A DNA stretch of 64,000 bases from the NCBI RefSeq assembly GCF_001665835.1, contig NZ_LZSX01000008.1, forward strand, positions 62,001-126,000, written 5' to 3'. This stretch comes from Mycobacterium colombiense (GTDB taxonomy: Bacteria; Actinomycetota; Actinomycetes; Mycobacteriales; Mycobacteriaceae). This document shows positions 36,160 through 44,853 of the stretch, one piece after another. The position numbers and the translations under genes are program-made. The notes beneath the pieces were generated by a model, which was not told the DNA's origin, searched no databases, and was given only the letters and a program-made list of their open reading frames with translations. The stretch's first letter is position 1. Each line of letters starts with the position of its first letter.

Positions 36160-38448
36160 TCAACGCTCCTGAGCGGCGACGACCTCAGGGGTCGACGTCG
36201 CCAACCCGTCCCACCTGCGTTGCACCTCGCGTTCGGCGGCGGTGGGGATCAGACCCGAGGGCGCGAAGAACCTCGAGGGCACCGGGTCGTCCTCGGTCAG
36301 CGGCCGGCTCAGCTTGCTGCCCGGACCGCGAATTGCCCCGAACGCGACCAGGACTCCGGCGATCAGCACGATGACGACGGCCACCGCGAACAGGATGGAC
36401 AGCGTGCCCTGGATGAACGTGTTGCGGATGACCTCGTCGAGCTGATGGGCGTTCTTGGCCGATCCGAACGACGTCTTACCGGCGCTCCTGGCGGCCAGGT
36501 ACCGGAAGTGCTGCGTCCAGTAGCCGACGGCGGGATCGGCGGAGAAGATCTTCTGCCACGACGCGGTCAGCGTGACCACCAGATCCCACAGCAGCGGCGC
36601 CCCGGGAACCCACGCCCATTTCAGCAGGCCCTTCTTAATGACGATCACGGTGATGACGGTCAGCGCGATCGCCGCGAGCAGCTGGTTGGCGATGCCGAAC
36701 AGCGGGAACAGCGTGTTGATGCCGCCCAGCGGATCGGTCACGCCCATCAGCAGGATGCCGCCCCACGCGGCGACCACCGCCAGGCTGCAGCCCCAGACGC
36801 CCGGGCGCCAACTTGGGTTCTGCAGCTTGGCCAGCGGCCCGCCCAGGTTGCCCAGCGCATCGGAGAGCATGAACCGCGCGACCCGCGTGCCCGCGTCGAC
36901 GGCGGTCAGGATGAACAGCGCCTCGAACATGATCGCAAAGTGGTACCAGAACGCCTTGAGACCGGCGCCGCCGAAGGCCCGGTTCAACACCTCGGACATG
37001 CCCACCGCCAGCGTCGGGGCGCCGCCGGTGCGAGACACGATCGACTTTTCGCCGACGCCGGCGGCGGCCCGGTTCAGCTGGTCCGCGGTGGCCGGTCCGC
37101 CCGACAACCCGAGGCCGTTGACGTAGTGCGCCGCGGTGGCCGCGGTGCCGCCGGTCTGCGCGGCCGGGGCGTTGAGCGCGAAGTACACGTGCTGGTCGAG
37201 GACGGCCGCGCTGATGAGCGCCATGACGGCGACGAACGACTCGGTCAGCATGCCGCCGTAGCCGATGAAGCGCATCTGGCTTTCCTTCTCCAGCAGCTTG
37301 GGCGTCGTCCCCGACGAGATCAGCGCGTGGAATCCGGACAGCGCGCCGCACGCGATGGTGATGAACAGGAACGGAAACAGCGAGCCGGCGAACACCGGTC
37401 CGTCGCCCCGGTGGGCGAACCGCGAGACCGCCGGTGCCTGGATGAGCGGATGCGCGAGGAAGATGCCGAGCGCCAGCAACGCGATGGCGCCGATCTTCAT
37501 GAACGTCGACAGGTAGTCGCGCGGCGCCAGCAGCAGCCACACCGGCAGCGCCGACGCCACGAAGCCGTAGCTGATGATCAGCCAGGAAACGGTGGCCGCC
37601 GAGAGGTTCAACCACGATGCGCCCCAAGAGGTTTCGCTGACCCAGTTGCCTGAGACCACGGCAAGCATCAGCAACGCGAATCCGATGAGGGAGACCTCGC
37701 CTACCCGCCCTGGCCGCAGGAACCGCAGGTAGCAGCCCATGAAGAGGGCGATGGGAATGGTCATGGCGATGGAGAACACGCCCCACGGGCTCTGGGCCAG
37801 TCCGCGCACCACCACCAGGGCGAGCACCGCGATGATCATCACCATGATGACGAGGACGCCGACCATCGCGGCGGCCCCGCCGGTGGCGCCCAACTCGTCG
37901 CGCGCCATCTGGCCCAGCGAACGCCCCCGACGCCGGGTGGAGATCCACAGCACCAGGTAGTCCTGCACCGCCCCGGCGAATACCGCGCCGAGGATGATCC
38001 AGATGCTGCAGGGCAGATAGCCCATCTGGGTGGCCAGCACCGGGCCGACTAGCGGCCCGGCCCCGGCGATGGCGGCGAAGTGATGGCCGAAGAGCACCCG
38101 GCGGTCGGTCGGCACGTAATCGGTACCGTCGTCGAGGATCTCGGCGGGCGTGGCGTGGTCGTCGCGCGGCCGGACGATCTTCAATTCGATCAGCCGGGCG
38201 TAGAACCGGAACCCGATCAGGTAGGTGCAGATCGCCGCGACGACGATCCACACCGCGTTCACCCTCTCGCCCCGGGCGAACGCGATGATCGCCCAGGCGA
38301 CGGCGCCGAGCACCGCAACGATCGCGAACACGATCTTGTGCCGCGCGGTGATGGGGGAGCGGTCGACGACCGCGACGGGTGGCAGGTCATCGTCGGTGTG
38401 GATGTAGCTGACGTCTGTCCCGTGCTCTGTGACTGCCACGGCGGACAC
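36160..38448 (-). CDS. cstA: Carbon starvation / peptide-pyruvate transporter CstA
   Basis: A 762-residue polytopic membrane protein with about 16-18 helices. The CstA signature regions [27 protein letters not shown]-type sequence (here [20 protein letters not shown]) and [19 protein letters not shown] are present. Bacterial CstA imports peptides or pyruvate during carbon starvation. GTG 38448 gives a soluble ~40-residue N-terminus. Synteny with M. tuberculosis Rv3063 next to ligB, as I recall, supports the name. Confidence 0.95.
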   Translation of the reverse strand: [762 protein letters not shown]

Positions 38449-38493
38449 CCTACGCGCGCTAAACCAACTGCGCGTGTTCAGAAAAGCCCTGGT

Positions 38494-40023
38494 TCAGTAC
38501 AGCGCGCGCACGGCGTCGATGGTGTCGGCCTCGGTGGGGCTCTTGTCGTCGCGATAGCGCACCACGCGGGCGAACCGCAGCGCCAGCCCGCCGGGGTAGC
38601 GCGACGATTTCTGCACGCCGTCCAGCGCGATTTCCACCACTTGTTCGGGCCGCACCTCGACGACGTACCCGTCTGTCCCGCCGACCGCGAGTTGGCTGAA
38701 CCGGGCGGTCTGCCACTCCAGCATGGCGTCGGTCATGCCCTTGAAAGTCTTTCCCACCATGATGAATTCGCCGCTGACCGGACCACGCGCGCCCAGGTGG
38801 ATGTTGGAGAGTTTGCCGCGGCGCCGCCCCGAGCCCCATTCCACCGCGAGCACCACCAGATCCAGCGTGTGCACCGGCTTGACCTTCAGCCAGCCCGCTC
38901 CCCGGCGCCCCGCCGCATACGGCGCGTCGGGCGCCTTGGCCATCACGCCCTCGTGGCCGGCGGCCAGCGTCGCGTCCAGGAAGGCGCCCGCCTCCGCGGG
39001 GTCGGCGGTGAGCAGCCGGTCGACTCGCTGCGCCGGCGGCACCAACGCGTCGAGGGCGGCCAGCCTCTCGGTGGTCGGGGCGTCGATCAGGTCGATGCCG
39101 TCGCGATGCAGGATGTCGAAGAAGAATACCGAAAGTCGCTGCGCAGCAAGGGCTGCAGCGATGTCGACCGAGCGCCCGAACCGTGAGGCGGTGATCTGGA
39201 ACCGGTGGGGACGGTTGTCGGGCCGCAGTGCGATGGCCTCGCCGTCGGCGATCAGGTTGTCGACCGGCAGTGCCAGCGTCGCCTCCACCACCTCGGGCAG
39301 CCGGGCGGTGACATCGTCGAGGCTTCGGGTGTAGACGGTGACCTCGTCACCGGCGCGATGAATTTGCACCCGCGCCCCGTCCAGCTTGGCTTCGAAAATC
39401 GTTGAGCCGCCGTGGCGTTCGATCGCATCGGCCACACCCGTCGCGGTCTGCGCCAGCATCGGGCCGACCGGCCGGCCGACCCGCAGCGCGAACGCGTCCA
39501 GCGCCGACGCCGCACCGGACAGCGCGGCCGCCGCCACCGCCGGCAGGTCCCCGCCCAGCATGGCGGCGCGTTGCACCCCGGCGGCCGGGATGCCGGCGGC
39601 CTTGGCCACGGCGTCGGCCATGATCCCGGCCAGCGCGCCCTGGCGCAGTTCGCCGCCGAGGAGTCGCAGTAGAAAGGTCTGTTCGGTGTCGGTGGCGGCG
39701 GCGAACAGGGCGTCCAGCAGCGCGGCGCGGCGCGCCTGCGCGCCCTTACCCGACACGGCGCCGATCTCGGAGAAGGTGGCGTCGACGCCGGCGACGGTCA
39801 GCGAGGCGTGCGAGGCCGCCGGCGGGCGCGAGCGCAGCGCCGCCCAGCCCACGCCGATCTGGCGTTGCCGCAACTCACCGGAAAGCCACGCGACGATGAT
39901 GGCGACCACCGCGGCGTCGGACGCGGCGCGGGTCAGCAGGCCGGCGATGTGGGTGACTTTGGTCAGCCGCGACGACGTGCTCCCGACGTCGGTAGACGTC
40001 GTCGCCACGTCGATGAGGAGCAC
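38494..40023 (-). CDS. ligB: ATP-dependent DNA ligase LigB
   Basis: A 509-residue ATP-dependent DNA ligase: an N-terminal helical DNA-binding domain, the nucleotidyltransferase domain with the adenylated Lys in [13 protein letters not shown] (about residue 213), motif [13 protein letters not shown], motif [14 protein letters not shown], motif V WLKVKP, and an OB-fold. It seals nicks in addition to the essential LigA. GTG 40023 is the first start. The partner of M. tuberculosis LigB (Rv3062), 507 residues, in the same position by memory. Confidence 0.96.
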   Translation of the reverse strand: MLLIDVATTSTDVGSTSSRLTKVTHIAGLLTRAASDAAVVAIIVAWLSGELRQRQIGVGWAALRSRPPAASHASLTVAGVDATFSEIGAVSGKGAQARRAALLDALFAAATDTEQTFLLRLLGGELRQGALAGIMADAVAKAAGIPAAGVQRAAMLGGDLPAVAAAALSGAASALDAFALRVGRPVGPMLAQTATGVADAIERHGGSTIFEAKLDGARVQIHRAGDEVTVYTRSLDDVTARLPEVVEATLALPVDNLIADGEAIALRPDNRPHRFQITASRFGRSVDIAAALAAQRLSVFFFDILHRDGIDLIDAPTTERLAALDALVPPAQRVDRLLTADPAEAGAFLDATLAAGHEGVMAKAPDAPYAAGRRGAGWLKVKPVHTLDLVVLAVEWGSGRRRGKLSNIHLGARGPVSGEFIMVGKTFKGMTDAMLEWQTARFSQLAVGGTDGYVVEVRPEQVVEIALDGVQKSSRYPGGLALRFARVVRYRDDKSPTEADTIDAVRALY

Positions 40024-40067
40024 GGTAGCCAGCTTGGCATGGCTCGGTGACAGCCCTCCGGAGCGGA

Positions 40068-40094
40068 CACGCTAGCGTGCCTACGTAACGTTAC
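40068..40094. promoter_or_regulatory. Two adjacent perfect palindromes between ligB and SDR
   Basis: CACGCTAGCGTG (40068-40079) and GTAACGTTAC (40085-40094) are both fully self-complementary and five bases apart, in the 111-base gap between divergent starts. The second lies 40 bases before the SDR ATG. They look like operator sites; no regulator is encoded next to them. Confidence 0.5.
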
Positions 40095-40134
40095 AGATCG
40101 CAGTGATTCTGACAACCACAAAGGAGACGTCCGG

Positions 40135-40893
40135 ATGGAGATCAGTGGGAAGAAGGTCGTCGTCATCGGCGGCGCCTCGGGGATGGGCCGTGCCAGCGCC
40201 GAGCTGCTGCACGAACGCGGCGCGGATGTCGCCATTCTCGACCGCGAGGGTTCCGACGGTAAGACCGTCGCCGAAGGCGTCCGGGGCACCTTCTACCCGG
40301 TGGACGTCACCGACTTCGCCGGCACCGAGGAGACGCTGCAGGCGGCCGTCGACAAGCTCGGCGGCCTGCACGTCATCATCACCACCGCGGGCGGCGGTAT
40401 CGCCAAGCGCACGATGACCAAGAGCGGTCCGCACGACCTGGAGTCCTTCCAGTCCGTGATCGACCTCAACCTGATCGCCAGCTTCAATATCAGCCGGCTG
40501 GCCGCCGCGCACATGGCCAAGAACGAGCCCGAGGACGAGGAGCGCGGCGTCATCATCAACACCGCGTCGATCGCGGCGTTCGAGGGCCAGATCGGGCAGG
40601 TCGCCTACACCGCCGCCAAGGCCGGCATCGCCGGCATGTGCCTGACCATGGCGCGTGACCTGGGCTCGCTGGGCATCCGGGTGCTGGCCATCGCTCCCAG
40701 CCTGTTCGCCACCGGGCTGACTCAGGGCATTCCGGACGAGTTCGCGGCGGCACTCACCAAGGATGCGGCGTTCCCCAAGCGTCTCGGCCGTCCGGAGGAG
40801 TACGCCAAGCTGGCCGCGGCCATCGTGGACAACCCGATGCTCAACGGCCAGTGCCTGCGACTGGACGCGGGGCAGCGGTTCGCCCCCAAGTAG
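40135..40893 (+). CDS. SDR family oxidoreductase
   Basis: A 252-residue SDR: GGASGMGRASAELL cofactor motif, TTAGGG after strand 4, catalytic YTAAK, and a C-terminal LNGQCLRLDAGQRFAP. Its layout matches mycobacterial 17-beta/3-hydroxyacyl-CoA dehydrogenase-type SDRs. GGAGACGTCCGG precedes the ATG. It is transcribed alone and followed by two hairpins. The nearby FadE22 makes an acyl-CoA substrate plausible. Confidence 0.9.
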   Translation: MEISGKKVVVIGGASGMGRASAELLHERGADVAILDREGSDGKTVAEGVRGTFYPVDVTDFAGTEETLQAAVDKLGGLHVIITTAGGGIAKRTMTKSGPHDLESFQSVIDLNLIASFNISRLAAAHMAKNEPEDEERGVIINTASIAAFEGQIGQVAYTAAKAGIAGMCLTMARDLGSLGIRVLAIAPSLFATGLTQGIPDEFAAALTKDAAFPKRLGRPEEYAKLAAAIVDNPMLNGQCLRLDAGQRFAPK

Positions 40894-40894
40894 A

Positions 40895-40911
40895 CGCCCC
40901 CCGTTGGGGCG
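40895..40911 (+). terminator. Hairpin directly after the SDR stop
   Basis: CGCCCC (40895-40900) and GGGGCG (40906-40911) form a six-base stem with a five-base loop, two bases after the stop. No T-run follows, as is common for mycobacterial terminators. Confidence 0.45.
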
Positions 40912-40943
40912 CTCCCCGCATTAAGTACACTCTTTAGGCAGCC

Positions 40944-40968
40944 GCCCCGCTTCCCCTCGAAGCGGGGC
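40944..40968 (+). terminator. Nine-base-pair GC-rich hairpin before fadE22
   Basis: GCCCCGCTT (40944-40952) pairs perfectly with AAGCGGGGC (40960-40968) around a seven-base loop. It could end SDR transcripts or form part of the fadE22 5' leader, whose start is 100 bases downstream. Confidence 0.5.
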
Positions 40969-41068
40969 AGGCCACCCAGCTTCAGCTCCGAAGTTGCGGA
41001 CCGCGCGGCGGTCCGAGCGGGAGCGGGACAATCACACCCGGCTGGCATGCGGCGCGAGGAGGGCCCTC

Positions 41069-43234
41069 ATGGGTATCGCAATAACCGACGACCATCGTGA
41101 ACTCGCCGAGGTAGCTCGCGGATTCCTGACCTCGCAGAAGGCGCGGTGGGCGGCGCGATCGCTGCTTGACGCCACGGACGAGCCGCGCCCCGGATTCTGG
41201 CAGCACCTGGTCGAGCTGGGCTGGCTCGGCCTGCACGTCGACGAGGAGTACGGGGGCTCAGGGTTCGGGCTGCCCGAGCTCGTCGTGGTGATCGAAGAAC
41301 TCGGTCGCGCGGTGGCGCCCGGGCCGTTTGTGCCCACCGTCATCGCATCCGCGGTGATCGCCAAAGACGGTACCGCCGAACAGAAGTCGCGGCTGCTGCG
41401 CGGCCTGATCGACGGAACCGTCACCGCGGGCATCGGGCTGGGCAGCGACGTGCGGGTCAACGACGGCGTGGCCGAGGGTGAGGCCGGAATCGTCCTGGGA
41501 GCCGGGCTGGCCGAGCTGCTGCTGATCGCCGCGGGCGACGACGTGCTGGTGCTCGAGCGTGGCCGCGACGGTGTCTCGGTCGAGGTACCGGAGAACTTCG
41601 ATCCGACGCGGCGGTCCGGGCGCGTCCGCCTGCAGAACGTGCGCGTCTCCGGCGACGACGTCCTGACCGGGGCAAGGCAATCGGCGCTGGCCCGCGCCCG
41701 CACCCTGCTGGCCGCCGAGGCCGTGGGCGGGGCGTCGGACTGCGTCGACGCCGCCGTCGACTACGCCAAGGTGCGCCAGCAATTCGGGCGCACCATCGCC
41801 ACTTTCCAAGCGGTCAAGCATCACTGCGCGAACATGCTGGTGGGCGCGGAGTCCGGGATCGCCGCCGTCTGGGACGCCGCCCGGGCGGCGTCCGAGGACG
41901 AGGAGCAATTCCGGTTGATCGCCGCGGTGGCCGCGGCGCTGGCCTTCCCGGCCTACGTCCGCAACGCCGAACTCAACATCCAGGTGCACGGCGGCATCGG
42001 CTTCACCTGGGAGCACGACGCGCACCTGCACCTGCGCCGGGCGGTGGTGAGCGCGGCGCTGTTCGGCGGTGACGCGCCGGCCGCCGACGTCTTCGAGCGC
42101 ACCGCCGCCGGCGCCGTCCGCGAGAACAGCCTCGACCTGCCGCCGGAAGCCGAGGAACTGCGCACCGGCATCCGCGCCGACGCCACCGAGATCGCCGCCC
42201 TGGGCAAAGAGGCCCAGCGCGACAAGCTGATCGAGACCGGCTACGTCATGCCGCACTGGCCCAAGCCGTGGGGACGCGCGGCCGACGCCGTCGCGCAGCT
42301 GGTGATCGAGGAGGAGTTCCGTGCGGCCGGCATCAAGCGGCCGGACTACGGCATCACCGGCTGGGTGATCCTGACCCTGATCCAGCACGGAACGCCTTGG
42401 CAGATCGAACGATTCGTTGAGAAGGCGCTGCGCAAGGACGAGATCTGGTGCCAGCTGTTCTCCGAGCCCGACGCCGGCTCGGACGCGGCGTCCATCAAGA
42501 CGCGCGCCACCCGGGTGGACGGCGGCTGGAAGATCAACGGCCAGAAGGTCTGGACCAGCGGGGCGCACTACTGCGCGCGCGGCCTGGCCACCGTGCGCAC
42601 CGACCCCGACGCCCCGAAGCACGCCGGCATCACCACGGTGATCGTCGACATGAAGGCGCCCGAGGTCGAGGTGCGCCCGCTGCGGCAGATCACCGGCGGC
42701 TCGGACTTCAACGAGGTCTTCTTCAACGACCTGTTCGTCCCCGACGAGGACGTCGTCGGCACGCCCAACTCCGGGTGGACCGTCGCGCGCGCGACGCTGG
42801 GCAACGAACGGGTCAGCATCGGCGGCAGCGGATCGTTCTACGAAGGACTGGCCGACCAACTGGTGCAGCTCACCGAGCAACGCCCGGATCGGTTGGCGGG
42901 CAGGCGAATTCGAGTCGGTTCGTACCTCGCCGAGGAAACCGCGCTGCGGCTGCTGAACCTGCGTCGCGCCGCGCGCAGCGTCGAAGGCGCGGGCCCCGGC
43001 CCGGAAGGCAACGTCACCAAGCTCAAACTGGCCGAGCACATGGTGGAGGGCGCCGCGATCATGGCGGCGCTGCTGGGTCCCGAGGTCGCGCTGACCGACG
43101 GTGCCGGCGCCCTGGCCGGCCGGCTGATGATGGGGGCCCGTGGGATGGCGATCGCCGGCGGCACGTCGGAAGTCACGCGCAATCAGATCGCCGAGCGCAT
43201 CCTCGGCATGCCGCGTGACCCGCTGATCAACTAG
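41069..43234 (+). CDS. fadE22: FadE22-type acyl-CoA dehydrogenase with two fused ACAD units
   Basis: A 721-residue protein with two complete ACAD folds in tandem. The first runs to about residue 365, with VKHHCANMLVGAESG and LNIQVHGGIGFTWEHDAHLHLRR; the second, from about 370, has QLFSEPDAGSDAAS, WKINGQKVWTSGAHYC and AGGTSEVTRNQIAERILG. Each monomer would thus resemble the alpha/beta pairs of heterotetrameric steroid-type FadEs. ATG 41069 follows GAGGAGGG and gives exactly the length I recall for M. tuberculosis FadE22 (Rv3061c). The specific acyl-CoA is unknown. Confidence 0.95.
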   Translation: MGIAITDDHRELAEVARGFLTSQKARWAARSLLDATDEPRPGFWQHLVELGWLGLHVDEEYGGSGFGLPELVVVIEELGRAVAPGPFVPTVIASAVIAKDGTAEQKSRLLRGLIDGTVTAGIGLGSDVRVNDGVAEGEAGIVLGAGLAELLLIAAGDDVLVLERGRDGVSVEVPENFDPTRRSGRVRLQNVRVSGDDVLTGARQSALARARTLLAAEAVGGASDCVDAAVDYAKVRQQFGRTIATFQAVKHHCANMLVGAESGIAAVWDAARAASEDEEQFRLIAAVAAALAFPAYVRNAELNIQVHGGIGFTWEHDAHLHLRRAVVSAALFGGDAPAADVFERTAAGAVRENSLDLPPEAEELRTGIRADATEIAALGKEAQRDKLIETGYVMPHWPKPWGRAADAVAQLVIEEEFRAAGIKRPDYGITGWVILTLIQHGTPWQIERFVEKALRKDEIWCQLFSEPDAGSDAASIKTRATRVDGGWKINGQKVWTSGAHYCARGLATVRTDPDAPKHAGITTVIVDMKAPEVEVRPLRQITGGSDFNEVFFNDLFVPDEDVVGTPNSGWTVARATLGNERVSIGGSGSFYEGLADQLVQLTEQRPDRLAGRRIRVGSYLAEETALRLLNLRRAARSVEGAGPGPEGNVTKLKLAEHMVEGAAIMAALLGPEVALTDGAGALAGRLMMGARGMAIAGGTSEVTRNQIAERILGMPRDPLIN

Positions 43235-43244
43235 TCCGGGGCGG

Positions 43245-43580
43245 TCAGGCCGGCGCGAATTGCGCCGCGCCGCCGCTGCCGCGTTCCGGCCGCAGGGCGA
43301 CGGGCATCCCGCAGCTCACCGAATCCGGTTCGCAGTCAACGATATTGGCGGCGACGCGCAGGCCACCCTGTTCGGCGAGCTCAACGATCGCGATGACGTA
43401 CGGGGTGGGGATCTCCGGGTTGTACGGGTGATGGTTGACCGTGTAGGTGAACACGGTGCCCCGCCCGGAAACTTCTCGCGCCTGCAGCGTGCCGCCGCAC
43501 TCCCGGCACTCGCCGCTGGCCGGATGCACCCAGCGCGCGCAGTCGTCGCAGTACTCGATGAGCAGCGCCCCGTTCGACAC
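43245..43580 (-). CDS. DUF35 / OB-fold acyl-CoA-associated protein
   Basis: A 111-residue protein with a zinc ribbon at the N-terminus (Cys-x2-Cys in YCDDC, Cys-x2-Cys in CRECG) followed by an OB fold with TVFTYTVNHHPYNPEIPTPYVIAIVEL. DUF35 proteins bind acyl-CoA and form complexes with thiolase-like Ltp2 aldolases or hydratases in sterol side-chain breakdown. GTG 43580 keeps the zinc ribbon near the N-terminus; other starts are possible. Divergent from a thiolase-like gene 63 bases away, its probable partner. Confidence 0.88.
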   Translation of the reverse strand: MSNGALLIEYCDDCARWVHPASGECRECGGTLQAREVSGRGTVFTYTVNHHPYNPEIPTPYVIAIVELAEQGGLRVAANIVDCEPDSVSCGMPVALRPERGSGGAAQFAPA

Positions 43581-43589
43581 GACGGATAC

Positions 43590-43598
43590 AGTACACTC
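43590..43598. promoter_or_regulatory. AGTACACTC element in the DUF35/thiolase promoter gap
   Basis: The nonamer AGTACACTC occurs here and, in the same orientation, at 40924-40932 upstream of fadE22. Both lie in promoter gaps of acyl-CoA genes next to the double GntR regulator. It is a candidate shared half-site, but nine bases can recur by chance. Confidence 0.3.
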
Positions 43599-43643
43599 AA
43601 TTGATTCGATGCGGGGGCGGTGTGGTTCTGACGGGCGGTGTAC

Positions 43644-44837
43644 ATGACGCATTTCGAAAAAGACGCGATCTTGTCCGGCATCGGGATCTCACGAATCGGC
43701 CGCCGTACCGGCATCCCTGGCCTGGAGCTGACCATGGAGGCGGTGCGCACCGCCATCGAGGACGCCGGGCTGACCGCCGGCGACATCGACGGCATCGCCA
43801 CGCTGGGTGACACACCCGCGGCGGACGTCAACGCCCAGCTGCGCATCGACGCCGCGGACTGCGGGTCGGGCTTCGGCACCGGCGGCCTGCTTTCGCCGGT
43901 GATGTCGGCCTGCCGCGCGGTCGCCGAACACCGCGCCCGCCACGTGGTGGTCTACCGGACGATTCAGATGCTCGGCGGCACGGTCCCGGTCAAGCAGGAC
44001 GAGAACGCGCCGGCCCAGCCGCTGGCGCGCATGTTCGAGACACCCGAAGGCGAGCCGAAGCCCGCCGTCGGTGCGATGGACGACGTCAACGATCTCGTTG
44101 CGGCGCATGCCTATTCCGCCGCCAACTGGCTGGCGCTCAACTGCCGTCGCCACATGGACCTGTACGGAACCACCAAAGAACAGCTGGGCTGGATAGCGCT
44201 CAACGGCAGGCGCAACGCGGCGTTGAATCCCCGTGCCGTCTACCGGGATCCGATGACGATGGCCGACTACCTGGGCGCTCGGCTGGTGTCCACCCCACTG
44301 GGGCTGCTGGACTGCGACGTCCCGATCGACGGCTCGATCGCGGTGGTGGTGTCGCACGCGGAGTACGCCGCCGACTGTCCGCACCGCGCGGTGAAGGTGG
44401 AGGCGATCGGCGGGTCCGACGGCGCCGGCGGCTGGTTTCACCGCGCGGACTACCCGAAGATGGCGATGTCGGATGCGACGGCGCAGATGTGGTCGCGCAC
44501 GACGTTGAAGCCCGCCGACCTCCAGGTCGCGCAGCTCTACGACGGATTCACCTATCTCACCCTGGCGTGGCTGGAAGCGCTGGGGGTCTGCGGAGACGGC
44601 GAGGGTGGCCCGTTCGTCGAGGGCGGGGAACGGATCGCCCGCGACGGGCACCTGCCGCTGAACACCTACGGCGGCCAGCTCTCGGCGGGGCGCATGCACG
44701 GCTACTGGGCGCTGCACGAAGGGTGCCTGCAGCTGCGTGGCGACGCGGGGGAGCGGCAGGTATCGCGTCGCCCCGAGGTGGGCGTCGTCTCCGTCGGCGG
44801 TGGACCCGTCGCGGGGTGCATGCTGCTGACCTGTTGA
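43644..44837 (+). CDS. Thiolase-like (SCPx/Ltp2-type) protein
   Basis: A 397-residue non-canonical thiolase of the lipid-transfer-protein group: DCGSGFGTGGL at the usual nucleophile loop, LYDGFTYLTLAWLEALGVC with the Tyr typical of Ltp2 retro-aldolases, and NTYGGQLSAGRMHGYW in place of the thiolase GHPxGxxG. It likely cleaves or forms a C-C bond in an acyl-CoA with the divergent DUF35 protein. ATG 43644 is used; GTG 43638 adds two residues. The GntR regulator follows 16 bases after the stop. Confidence 0.88.
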   Translation: MTHFEKDAILSGIGISRIGRRTGIPGLELTMEAVRTAIEDAGLTAGDIDGIATLGDTPAADVNAQLRIDAADCGSGFGTGGLLSPVMSACRAVAEHRARHVVVYRTIQMLGGTVPVKQDENAPAQPLARMFETPEGEPKPAVGAMDDVNDLVAAHAYSAANWLALNCRRHMDLYGTTKEQLGWIALNGRRNAALNPRAVYRDPMTMADYLGARLVSTPLGLLDCDVPIDGSIAVVVSHAEYAADCPHRAVKVEAIGGSDGAGGWFHRADYPKMAMSDATAQMWSRTTLKPADLQVAQLYDGFTYLTLAWLEALGVCGDGEGGPFVEGGERIARDGHLPLNTYGGQLSAGRMHGYWALHEGCLQLRGDAGERQVSRRPEVGVVSVGGGPVAGCMLLTC

Positions 44838-44853
44838 GCGACAGCGCAATCGA

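Noticed and set aside
36082..37653. A 523-codon open frame opposite cstA
   Set aside because: Arg/Gln/His-rich shadow sequence; cstA is certain on the minus strand.
41258..43039. A 593-codon open frame opposite fadE22
   Set aside because: The sense strand encodes two textbook ACAD domains; the antisense product resembles no family.
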